Assembly (NCBI GenBank): GCA_031286615.1
Contig: JAITUA010000013.1
Location: 558,001 to 622,000, forward strand
DNA: 64,000 bases
Reading direction: 5' to 3'
Source: Chryseobacterium sp.
GTDB lineage: Bacteria; Bacteroidota; Bacteroidia; Flavobacteriales; Weeksellaceae
Positions 56,424 to 64,000 of the stretch are shown here, in pieces. Positions within the stretch are counted from its first letter, which is position 1, and every line of letters starts with the position of its first letter. A program made the position numbers and the translations under genes. The notes beneath the pieces are model-generated. The model did no database searches. It saw nothing but the letters and a program-made list of their open reading frames with translations, and was not told where the DNA came from.

Positions 56424-56744
56424 TTAATTTTCTTCTGAAAGGTACTTTCTTAGTTTATTTATTGCTTGTTCTATTTTTAAATTTTCTTGTTCTTTTTCTA
56501 ATTTTTTGATCGTATTTCCCAGCATGATCAATGCATTGTTCCATTCTCCAGTCGTGTTGGTGAAAGTGAGTCCGTCAATTGTTACTTCAAAAGCAACCCT
56601 CTCTCCAGTCCTGTAAAGTCTGAAACTGATTTTATCATCTCTGCCTGTAATCCCGTCTTCATTGATTTGTAAATCATAACTTTTTGGGTTAGAGTGGATT
56701 TTCTTAAAAAGCAATTTCGCTTCTTGTATTTTTAAATCCGGCAT
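56424..56744 (-). CDS. small protein of unknown function
   Basis: This 106-residue soluble protein has no signal peptide or recognised domain. The first two thirds look beta-rich (YDLQINEDGITGRDDKISF, EVTIDGLTFTNTTGEWNNA) and the end is a charged helix (KKLEKEQENLKIEQAINKLR), possibly a coiled coil. It stands alone between rpsT and the fourth tRNA. The intact frame suggests a real gene. Function unknown. Confidence 0.7.
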   Translation of the reverse strand: MPDLKIQEAKLLFKKIHSNPKSYDLQINEDGITGRDDKISFRLYRTGERVAFEVTIDGLTFTNTTGEWNNALIMLGNTIKKLEKEQENLKIEQAINKLRKYLSEEN

Positions 56745-57078
56745 GATATAAAATTTGATAGTCTGTAGAAAACTACAAACAATGATTTATCAATAATATT
56801 TTTCATCGGTGTTACCATATTTGTGTGAACAACTATGGTTAAAAATTTTTGCAAATATAATGCTTTTGTGACATATAACATACAGGGAATGAATTTTTAC
56901 AGTAAAAGTAAAGGTTCTATATTATAATGATGGTAATTTTCAGGTTGTTAGAATACCTCAATTTCTAATAATTTTGTCAGAACGTTATAAAAATCCTTAG
57001 AATTTTAACCTTAAAATAGTTATTGAAAATATCCAGATTAATTTTTTAAAGTAAAATACAGCGGAAAATAATCCATAA
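56745..57078. other. AT-rich intergenic region
   Basis: No gene is seen. A minus-strand TAnnTTTG box, TATATTTG, occurs at 56852-56859 and could serve the gene at 56424, but no well-spaced TTG partner was found. Confidence 0.4.
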
Positions 57079-57109
57079 AAAAACCTTTAACGAATCCGTT
57101 AAAGGTTTT
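57079..57109 (-). terminator. terminator after the fourth tRNA-Glu
   Basis: AAACCTTTAACG and CGTTAAAGGTTT pair around a short loop, and a T-run follows on the minus strand. Confidence 0.85.
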
Positions 57110-57117
57110 GTAAATTG

Positions 57118-57189
57118 TAGCCTATAGGGGAATCGAACCCCTGTTGCAAGAATGAAAATCTTGAGTCCTGACCACTAGACGAATAGGCC
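57118..57189 (-). tRNA. tRNA-Glu (UUC), divergent fourth copy
   Basis: This 72-nt cloverleaf has acceptor GGCCTAT/ATAGGCT, anticodon stem CAAGA/TCTTG and loop TTTTCAT, so the anticodon is UUC. It differs from the three identical copies in acceptor, D and anticodon stems. Confidence 0.95.
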
Positions 57190-57248
57190 AAATTTTGAGG
57201 TTGCAAAAGTAATCATTAACTTTTTAACTTCAAAATTATTTTTTTTAA

Positions 57249-58535
57249 TTATTTATACACTTTCTGTATTACCGTGTTTTTGATACCTTTAGCTTCAAGT
57301 TCCTTTTGAAGTTTTGCTGCATCTTCTAACGTATATACTTTTCCATAGGTATAATAAAAAACGCCATTGTCTTTCTCTCTTTCTACATCTTTCAGGTTCT
57401 GAAGGATATAAGAATTGCCATTCAGTTTATCTCCGGAGTATACCTCTATAGTGTAGTACCCCATATTTATCCTTTGATTAGGCATAAATCCTACGGCAAA
57501 AGCATTTCTAAAGCCTGCATCCTTGGCTGTTTTAAGATTGATATCTTTTACAGAGGCCATATTGGTTACAGCATAATAATACTTGTATTGTCCGTTCTCT
57601 TTAAGAGTGAGAATATAGTTCAGTCCTTTCAGGGCAGGATCATTTTCATTGTATTTTGTAGGCGAACTCATCAACAGAATCCTGAAATCATTTTTCAAAG
57701 GAACTTCTGCAGGTTTTTCAGGTTCTGGTTTTTTAACAGCAATAGAACCTCCGGATTTTCTGTCAACTGCTTTTTTATAATCAATAATAGCATTGTAAAT
57801 ACTTTCTGCAATTTCAGTCTGTCCTTTGTCTGAAGCAATATAATGGCTTTCTTCCGGATGGTTAATGAAACCTGTTTCTATCAGTACAGATGGCATGGCA
57901 TTCATACGGAGAACGTGAAGATTCTTTTGGAAAACTCCTCTAGAAGAACGCTTGTCTTTATTCACAAAGTTATCCTCTACCAATCCTCCTAGAAGAAGAC
58001 TTGATTCCAGATATTTGTTCTGCTGAAGCTTTAAGGCAATTAATGACTCAGGAGAATCAGGGTTATAAGATCCGAAGGTCTGTTTATCCTTTTCATCCAG
58101 GAAGATCACATCATTTTCCCTTTTGGCTACTTCAAGATTTTCATTATTCTGGTTAGGTCCCTGTACATACGTTTCTGTACCATAAGCTGTAGGTCTTTGT
58201 GAAGAATTACAGTGAATTGATACGAAAAGATCTGCTTTGCTCCTGTTGGCCAGATTGGTTCTGTCAGATAAAGAAGGATACTCGTCGATCTTACGGGTAT
58301 ATATTACTTTGAAATCTCTGTTTTTCTCTAACATTGCACCTACTTTTAACGTAATGGCAAGTGTAATGTCTTTTTCCGCGATTCTTCCAATATCGGAATA
58401 GGTCCTGTTGGCTCCATGATCACTTCCTCCGTGTCCCGCATCCAGAACGATAGTAAACTTCTTCTGAGAGAAAATAAAGTTGCTGGTAAGGATAAGGAGA
58501 AATGATAAAATTATTTTAAAATTTTGTTTGTGCAT
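57249..58535 (-). CDS. N-acetylmuramoyl-L-alanine amidase (AmiC type)
   Basis: This 428-residue exported protein has a signal peptide (LTSNFIFSQ) and an Amidase_3 domain that cuts the amide between MurNAc and the stem peptide. Zinc ligands are visible as His35 in DAGHGG, Glu54 in RIAEKD and His108 in SIHCNSS. The catalytic VLIETGFINHPEE follows. The C-terminal part (after about 285) includes a SPOR-like region with TYGKVYTLEDAAKLQKELEA, suited to binding denuded glycan at division sites. It is divergent from the LptD-like gene. Confidence 0.92.
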   Translation of the reverse strand: MHKQNFKIILSFLLILTSNFIFSQKKFTIVLDAGHGGSDHGANRTYSDIGRIAEKDITLAITLKVGAMLEKNRDFKVIYTRKIDEYPSLSDRTNLANRSKADLFVSIHCNSSQRPTAYGTETYVQGPNQNNENLEVAKRENDVIFLDEKDKQTFGSYNPDSPESLIALKLQQNKYLESSLLLGGLVEDNFVNKDKRSSRGVFQKNLHVLRMNAMPSVLIETGFINHPEESHYIASDKGQTEIAESIYNAIIDYKKAVDRKSGGSIAVKKPEPEKPAEVPLKNDFRILLMSSPTKYNENDPALKGLNYILTLKENGQYKYYYAVTNMASVKDINLKTAKDAGFRNAFAVGFMPNQRINMGYYTIEVYSGDKLNGNSYILQNLKDVEREKDNGVFYYTYGKVYTLEDAAKLQKELEAKGIKNTVIQKVYK

Positions 58536-58588
58536 CTTACAGTTATAAAAATTATATTAATTTTGGGCCTTAATTATATATAATAAAA

Positions 58589-61174
58589 TTGGCCAAAACC
58601 GTCCTCAAAAATATATTACAAATTTTAATTATCCTAATTTTTAACAATTTTTTAGCACAGAAAACTCCTGAAAAATTGCCTAAAAATGCGGTTAATGATA
58701 CTATTTCCAAAAAGGATACCATAGTTGTAAAAAAAGAAACTTTGGATGATGTTCTTCGCACAAAAGCTGATGATCAGAGAAGAGACATCCCAAAAAAGAT
58801 GACTTTTCTGAACAAAAATGCACAGGTGAAGTATCAGGATATGCAGATTGATGCAGACTATATTTCAATAGATGATAATAAAAATCTGATCTACGCCAGA
58901 GGAAAACAGGATTCTTTAGGAAAAATTATAGAACCTGTAATCATTACACAGGCCGGGAAAAAATACGAAACCAACGAATTCAGCTATAACACAAAAACCA
59001 AACAGGCCATCGCTTTCAATGCAAGAACAGAAGAAAGTGAAGGAGTAATTATAGCTCAGAAGACCAAGAAATATAACGACTCCGTATTCGCGATGAGAAA
59101 AGCGGATTATACCACGGATGATTATTTCATTAAGAAAAAAGATACTGCTGCGGATTATTTTATGAGAGCTTATAATATTAAGCTGATTAAAACCAAAAGC
59201 AAATCACAGATTGTTACAGGACCTATCCAGATGTTCATCGAGCAGGTTCCTACACCTCTTTACCTTCCGTTTGCGATTTTACCGTTTTCAGATAAAAGAG
59301 CGGCGGGTATCCTGATTCCAAGTTTTGGGGAAAGGGAAGATGTAGGTTTTTTCCTTAACGGAATAGGGTATTACCAACCCATTGGAGAACACTTTGATGT
59401 GAAAGTTCTTGCAGACATCTATACAAAAGGAAGCTGGAACTTACGTCCTCAGGTAAATTATCAGAAAAAGTACCGTTACTCCGGAAACTTTACGGCGGAT
59501 ATCGGAACCATGGTAAGAGGTATTAAAGGTCTGGACGATTATACCAAAAACAGTACGTATAGAATCAACTGGACGCATTCTCAGGATTCTAAAGCGAACC
59601 CTTTCCTGACATTCAGTGCTTCTGTAGATATTGTAAGTACAAAGTTTTATAACAATCCGCTTAACAATAACTATATTTTCAACCAGAATGTATTGAATAC
59701 CCAGCAGAACTCTACAGTAACCCTTACCAAAAGGTTTCTGAAACTTCCGGCAACAATTACAGGAACGGCTTCTTATTCACAGAACTTCGCAACGGGATTG
59801 GCAGATCTTCGTCTTCCACAGATGAACGTAGCGATCAATCAGTTTTATCTGTTTAAATCAAGAACGGGAATAAGACAGGGGCTTCTTGAAAATATTACAG
59901 TGAATACAGGTTTCAACCTTACCAATTTCGTTAATACTCAGGAGAACGAGCTGTTTAAAAAAGAAATGTGGGACAAAATGCAGACGGGACTTAAAAACAA
60001 TATCGCGTTGGCTACCAATACCACAGTGGCAAAATATTTCACGTTCAGTTTAAGTGCGAATATCGATAATGCATTGACGACAAAAACACTGAACAGATTT
60101 TATGATCCGGTAAAGAACGTAACAGTGGATGAGATCAATAAGAACTTTACAGGATATTCTACATTCTCTACTTCTGCAAGTCTTCAGACCACACTTTTCG
60201 GAATGATGAAATTCAAAAAAGGGTCTGCGGTAGAAGCAGTAAGACATATGATGACTCCAAGTGTCAGCTTTACATACTCTCCGGATTTTTCAAGTCCTAA
60301 TTTTGGATATTATAAAAATTATTACAATGCAACTGGAGCGCTGACTCCTTATTCTATTTTCGAGAAAGGAATCATTGGAAGCCCATCAAGTGGAATGCAG
60401 GGAGCTTTAGGTTTCAATATCGGGAACAATATCGAGATGAAAGTAAAATCTAAAAGTGATTCTACAGGAGTGAAAAAAATCAAGATATTTGAATCTTTAA
60501 ACCTTTCAGGAAGCTACAACTTTGCGGCTAATGATCACCCTTGGTCTGTCTTCTCAATCAACGGACAGTCTTCATTCTTTAATAATAAACTTACGGTAAA
60601 TACCAGTCTTGCACTGGAACCTTATAAAATAGATTTCTCTTCCGGTCAGGATACCGGGGTAAGAACAGAACAGTTCGGGCACTTCAGTGTGCAGGGATTC
60701 AATGTTCAGTTGTCTTATCCTTTAAGCAGCGAAATTTTTGGAGAGAAAACAGATTATGCTAAAAAATATTCTTCAAAAGGAGAGGTCCGAAATGAAAATT
60801 ATTATTTTGATGATGATCATTATGCCCATTTTGATCAGGCATGGACTTTAAATATCAGTGCCAATTATGCCTACTCAAAAGGACTGAGCAAATTTGCCAA
60901 CAAGATTGCTTCCATAGGATTAGACGGGAGCCTTAAGCTGACTCCTTTCTGGAATATCACAGGAAGTACGCATTATGATATGGTGACTAAAGAATTGGCG
61001 TATACAAGAATTGGTTTTTCAAGAGATCAGCGAAGTTTTACGATCAATTTCAACTGGGTTCCTTTCGGGCAGTATAAAGTGTATGACTTCTTTATCGGTA
61101 TCAAAGCCAATATCTTAAGTGACGCATTAAAGTATAAAGACAGAAGCTTTACCCAGCCTAATGCACCTTTCTAA
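58589..61174 (+). CDS. LptD-like LPS assembly outer-membrane protein
   Basis: This 861-residue protein starts with TTG at 58589. It has a signal-like leader (ILQILIILIFNNFLAQ), an N-terminal OstA/LptA-like beta-taco region (VKYQDMQIDADYISIDDNKN, then KQAIAFNARTEESEG) and a large barrel. The junction has PTPLYLPFAILPFSDKRAAG, typical of LptD. In Gram-negatives LptD inserts lipopolysaccharide into the outer leaflet. LptE is not nearby. It is divergent from the amidase gene, with a 53-bp gap. Confidence 0.88.
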   Translation: MAKTVLKNILQILIILIFNNFLAQKTPEKLPKNAVNDTISKKDTIVVKKETLDDVLRTKADDQRRDIPKKMTFLNKNAQVKYQDMQIDADYISIDDNKNLIYARGKQDSLGKIIEPVIITQAGKKYETNEFSYNTKTKQAIAFNARTEESEGVIIAQKTKKYNDSVFAMRKADYTTDDYFIKKKDTAADYFMRAYNIKLIKTKSKSQIVTGPIQMFIEQVPTPLYLPFAILPFSDKRAAGILIPSFGEREDVGFFLNGIGYYQPIGEHFDVKVLADIYTKGSWNLRPQVNYQKKYRYSGNFTADIGTMVRGIKGLDDYTKNSTYRINWTHSQDSKANPFLTFSASVDIVSTKFYNNPLNNNYIFNQNVLNTQQNSTVTLTKRFLKLPATITGTASYSQNFATGLADLRLPQMNVAINQFYLFKSRTGIRQGLLENITVNTGFNLTNFVNTQENELFKKEMWDKMQTGLKNNIALATNTTVAKYFTFSLSANIDNALTTKTLNRFYDPVKNVTVDEINKNFTGYSTFSTSASLQTTLFGMMKFKKGSAVEAVRHMMTPSVSFTYSPDFSSPNFGYYKNYYNATGALTPYSIFEKGIIGSPSSGMQGALGFNIGNNIEMKVKSKSDSTGVKKIKIFESLNLSGSYNFAANDHPWSVFSINGQSSFFNNKLTVNTSLALEPYKIDFSSGQDTGVRTEQFGHFSVQGFNVQLSYPLSSEIFGEKTDYAKKYSSKGEVRNENYYFDDDHYAHFDQAWTLNISANYAYSKGLSKFANKIASIGLDGSLKLTPFWNITGSTHYDMVTKELAYTRIGFSRDQRSFTINFNWVPFGQYKVYDFFIGIKANILSDALKYKDRSFTQPNAPF

Positions 61175-61181
61175 TATCAGA

Positions 61182-61212
61182 TTGGCATTTGATAATATAA
61201 ATTTTATATTTG
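61182..61212 (+). promoter_or_regulatory. promoter TTG-N20-TATATTTG for ridA
   Basis: TTG (61182-61184) and TATATTTG (61205-61212) fit the consensus. A leader of about 90 nt follows, with no recognised structure. Confidence 0.6.
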
Positions 61213-61307
61213 CAATCAAAATAAATTCTAATGAAATCACTGCTGACAGAATTTTATTACCGGCAAAAGTGATGACATATGACCTTAGAAAAAAATAAAT
61301 ATCCGCT

Positions 61308-61688
61308 ATGAAACAAATCATCAACACAGTTAATGCACCTGCAGCTATCGGTCCTTATTCACAAGCAAATATGGCAAACGGAGTTTTGTATATCTCCGGA
61401 CAGATTCCTGTAGATCCTGCAACTGGTAAATTGGTAGAAGGAATTGAAAAAGAAACGCATCAGGTAATGAAAAATCTTGAGGCTATTCTTACTGAAGCAG
61501 GAATGACTTTTAAAAACGTTGTAAAAGCGACAATCTTCCTTAAGAGTATGGATGATTTTGCTGTAATGAATGATATCTATGCTTCTTACTTAGATTCAGA
61601 AAGCTATCCTGCCCGTGAAACAGTACAGGTTTCTTGCCTGCCTAAAAATGTGGATATCGAAATTTCTATGATTGCACATCAGGATTAA
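61308..61688 (+). CDS. ridA: RidA family enamine/imine deaminase
   Basis: This 126-residue protein has the RidA fold: AAIGPYSQAN at the start, SGQIPVDPATGKLV, and the conserved arginine in SYPARETVQV, with EISMIAHQ at the end. RidA removes reactive 2-aminoacrylate and similar imines from amino-acid metabolism. The downstream gene starts in the overlapping TAATG. Confidence 0.95.
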   Translation: MKQIINTVNAPAAIGPYSQANMANGVLYISGQIPVDPATGKLVEGIEKETHQVMKNLEAILTEAGMTFKNVVKATIFLKSMDDFAVMNDIYASYLDSESYPARETVQVSCLPKNVDIEISMIAHQD

Positions 61689-62143
61689 TGAATTTTATAA
61701 GAAATACAATTGCGGTTCTGGTAGGTCTTGGTATTGCAGGACTTATTATTACTCTTGGTATAAGGGCTTTTCCGCAATGGGTTACTTTTGAGGCTTTTGC
61801 TCCGTTTGAGCACTGGCAGAGGTTTCTTTTCAGTATGAAAGATGATCAGGCGTTCTTCGGCTTCCTGTTGTTTATTTCCGGATTGGGGACTACTATTGGA
61901 GGAGTTGCAACGGCTATCATCGTTAAATATGCTAAAGTAGCTTATGCTATTCTGATCGGTTTTATTATGCTCTTTATCGCGATGCTGGATGTGATTATAT
62001 TTCCTTATCATCCTACATTTTATAAGATCTCTATTTTCCTTACGTTCTTTCCGTTTTCCTGGATTGGGGGTAAGATTGTAGAAGTTATTTATGAGCGAAA
62101 TAAGCAGAAAAGAATTGCTGAAAAAATGAATAAGTCTAAATAA
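61688..62143 (+). CDS. small integral membrane protein of unknown function
   Basis: This 151-residue protein has four transmembrane segments, near residues 7-27, 55-80, 85-105 and 112-132, and a basic C-terminal tail (RNKQKRIAEKMNKSK). No known family is recognised. Its ATG shares the A of the ridA stop codon, so it is translationally coupled to ridA. A strong terminator follows. Confidence 0.8.
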   Translation: MNFIRNTIAVLVGLGIAGLIITLGIRAFPQWVTFEAFAPFEHWQRFLFSMKDDQAFFGFLLFISGLGTTIGGVATAIIVKYAKVAYAILIGFIMLFIAMLDVIIFPYHPTFYKISIFLTFFPFSWIGGKIVEVIYERNKQKRIAEKMNKSK

Positions 62144-62149
62144 ATAATA

Positions 62150-62181
62150 AAAAAACGCTGCAGATTTCTGCAGCGTTTTTT
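62150..62181. terminator. terminator shared by the ridA unit and degP
   Basis: AAAAAACGCTGCAG and CTGCAGCGTTTTTT pair around a short loop, with A and T tracts on both sides. Confidence 0.92.
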
Positions 62182-62214
62182 GTTGATATGAAGAACTGAT
62201 TTTGTCTTTTTTGA

Positions 62215-63750
62215 TTAAGGCATTTTAAATCCTTTTGTGTAAATTCTTCCGTAGTCATCTACAAATTTCACCTGTACATTTCCTTGGTATTTATCCAGAA
62301 TCTTTTCTACATCTTTCTGAGAATTCACAGGCTTACCGTTTACTTCAATGATGATATAGTTATCTACAATTCCGATTTTAGCCATTTCGCTGCCTTCAGA
62401 TACGCTTTTGGCAACAACACCACTATTCAACCCGTATTCTGTTTTGAAACGCTCTGTAAGAGGCTCAAATTCAGCTCCGATTTTTTCAGTTACGCTCAGG
62501 TCAGCTTTAGTTCTTGTAGAAGTACCTCCTTTCTGATCTCTAAGTGTTACCATAGTAGTACCGTCTTTACCGTTTCTTGAATACGTTACCTGAACTTTAT
62601 CGCCAGGGCGCTTGCTTCCGATTGACATTGAAAGATCAGCAAAGTCTGTGATATCGTAGTTATCTACTTTAGTAATAATATCTCCTTTTTTCAATCCTGC
62701 ATCTTCAGCACCGCTGTTGTCACCGAATCCTGTAATATAAATTCCTGAACCTACTTTCAGGCTCGTCTTGAACTGTTTGTTGTATGAAGTTACCAACTGA
62801 TCGTTTGAAAGGTCCAGAGACTGAACACCTAAGAATCCTCTCTGTACAATTCCGAATTTCTTGATATCCTCAACAATTTTTCTGGCTAGGTTAGAAGGAA
62901 CCGCAAATCCGTATCCCTGATAATATCCTGTAGTAGACTGGATGGCAGAGTTGATCCCGATAAGCTCACCATTTGTATTCACCAAAGCTCCTCCTGAGTT
63001 ACCCGGGTTGATGGCAGCATCCGTCTGGATAAAGCTTTCAATAGGATTAGCTGCTTTCCCTTGGCTGCTTAAAATTCCGATACCTCTTCCTTTAGCCGAA
63101 ACAATACCTGCTGTTACCGTTGAGTTTAATCCAAGTGGATTCCCTACTGCAAGCACCCATTGTCCTACATCGATATTGTCAGAATTCGCAAAATTTAAGT
63201 AAGGAAGACCTTTCTCTTCAATCTTTAATAGAGAGATATCTGTATTGGGGTCAGTTCCTACCAAAGTAGCGATATATGATTTTTTGTTGCTTAATACTAC
63301 TTCCAGTTTATTAGCGCCTGCTACCACGTGGTTATTGGAAATGATGTAACCGTCCGGAGAAATGATTACTCCTGAGCCCATTCCCGATGGCATATTGTCA
63401 GGAGTTTGTTGCTGCTTCTGTCTTTGCTGGCCCTGGCCTCTTCCTCCAAAAGGATCTCCGAAAAAAAAGTCAAATAAATCCTGCTCAGAAGCTCTGCTTG
63501 CTGTTCTGCTTTGGTAATTTTTGATGGTAACTACAGCCGGAACAGTTGTTTTGGCTGCTTTCACAAAATCGTCGCCTACTGCTCCTGTATTCATTCCTGC
63601 GAATGAGGTGTTAGGTGCAGACGTTGTGAAGTAAGATTGATCTCCATTGTTGGAGTTGTGTCCTAAATATTGTATGGCTCCAACGGTAGTAGCTCCGGAA
63701 ATTACTCCTACTACTGCAAATGGTAATAGTTTTTTTAAAGTACTCTTCAT
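62215..63750 (-). CDS. DegP/HtrA (Do) family serine protease
   Basis: This 511-residue periplasmic protease has an N-terminal membrane or signal segment and a Gly/Gln-rich linker at 98-118. The catalytic triad is visible as His141 in SNNHVV, Asp171 in DPNTDISLL and Ser252 in NPGNSGGAL. Two PDZ domains follow, at about 300-400 and 425-505. It degrades or refolds damaged envelope proteins. The promoter region carries a TAAATTTG box. Confidence 0.95.
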   Translation of the reverse strand: MKSTLKKLLPFAVVGVISGATTVGAIQYLGHNSNNGDQSYFTTSAPNTSFAGMNTGAVGDDFVKAAKTTVPAVVTIKNYQSRTASRASEQDLFDFFFGDPFGGRGQGQQRQKQQQTPDNMPSGMGSGVIISPDGYIISNNHVVAGANKLEVVLSNKKSYIATLVGTDPNTDISLLKIEEKGLPYLNFANSDNIDVGQWVLAVGNPLGLNSTVTAGIVSAKGRGIGILSSQGKAANPIESFIQTDAAINPGNSGGALVNTNGELIGINSAIQSTTGYYQGYGFAVPSNLARKIVEDIKKFGIVQRGFLGVQSLDLSNDQLVTSYNKQFKTSLKVGSGIYITGFGDNSGAEDAGLKKGDIITKVDNYDITDFADLSMSIGSKRPGDKVQVTYSRNGKDGTTMVTLRDQKGGTSTRTKADLSVTEKIGAEFEPLTERFKTEYGLNSGVVAKSVSEGSEMAKIGIVDNYIIIEVNGKPVNSQKDVEKILDKYQGNVQVKFVDDYGRIYTKGFKMP

Positions 63751-63802
63751 TGTATATCTTTCTTGTTTATTAATTAATTTCTATTTTATGTTTTTGAGTA
63801 AA

Positions 63803-63829
63803 CAAATTTAATGTTAAATAAGTAAGCAA
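63803..63829 (-). promoter_or_regulatory. promoter-like TTG-N16-TAAATTTG upstream of degP
   Basis: On the minus strand, TAAATTTG (63803-63810) matches TAnnTTTG, with TTG at 63827-63829. The 16-nt spacing is slightly short. The box is 53 bp before the start codon. Confidence 0.45.
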
Positions 63830-64000
63830 TTAGTATGCTATGTTTCAATTTTAACTAAAATTTAACGGCTATTATGTCATTTTATGCCTTATGTCATAAT
63901 TGTTAATGTCAAGGTTAACAAAACTTAAAAAAATATTAAAGAAAATATGTCAGGTTATAGGGTATAAAATACACTCGTTTTCCATTGTTTATTACCAATT

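Overview
The window reads as a chromosomal stretch of a Bacteroidota member, most likely Chryseobacterium or a close Weeksellaceae relative. Signs are AT-rich intergenic DNA, -7 boxes of the flavobacterial form TAnnTTTG, no purine-rich ribosome binding sites, two SusC/SusD pairs, type IX secretion (T9SS) sorting domains, BshC, a GYDIA-type GHMP kinase, Rhs remnants with a type-23-like toxin tip, and a CzcA pump fused to a TolC-like protein. No insertion sequence, phage or CRISPR array is visible.

Layout. 1-2909: 3' part of infB. 2910-4761: a convergent secreted-protein gene, then a decayed copy of the infB 3' end. 4762-9958: SusC/SusD/lipoprotein operon. 10051-19199: porin, bshC, LysM protein, fabD, GHMP kinase and pckA. 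19304-19711: aroQ on the minus strand. 19909-24582: a second SusC/SusD pair behind a SAM-I (S-box) riboswitch. 24644-29142: a minus-strand graveyard of Rhs tails, toxin tips and candidate immunity genes, split by a diverged copy of the upstream susD 3' end with its terminator.

29506-40010: heavy-metal (Zn/Cd/Co type) region with a small Cys-rich protein, a CzcA-TolC fusion, a membrane-fusion lipoprotein, bestrophin, a CDF exporter, a Fur-family regulator and a P1B ATPase. Two promoters here carry the same palindrome, TGCAAT-N3-ATTGCA, each exactly 13 nt before its -7 box, so the Fur-like protein is the obvious candidate regulator. 40604-46380: copper-flavoured set with two paralogous CxGKC proteins, a YHS lipoprotein, SCO, exported Fe/Mn SOD, an MbnP/MbnH pair and an outer-membrane barrel.

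46451-53425: cobalamin riboswitch followed by a BtuB-like receptor, a BtuG-like propeller lipoprotein, a surface lipoprotein and a T9SS-anchored propeller protein, together a surface B12 uptake operon. 53594-55380: two tandem paralogous T9SS cargo proteins. 55729-57189: four tRNA-Glu(UUC) genes, rpsT and a small unknown gene. 57249-63750: N-acetylmuramoyl-L-alanine amidase, LptD-like protein, RidA, a membrane protein and a DegP/HtrA protease.

The most unusual structure is that twice (infB and susD) the 3' end of a plus-strand gene recurs as a decayed copy beyond a block of minus-strand accessory genes. The most testable regulatory finding is the shared metal-island operator.
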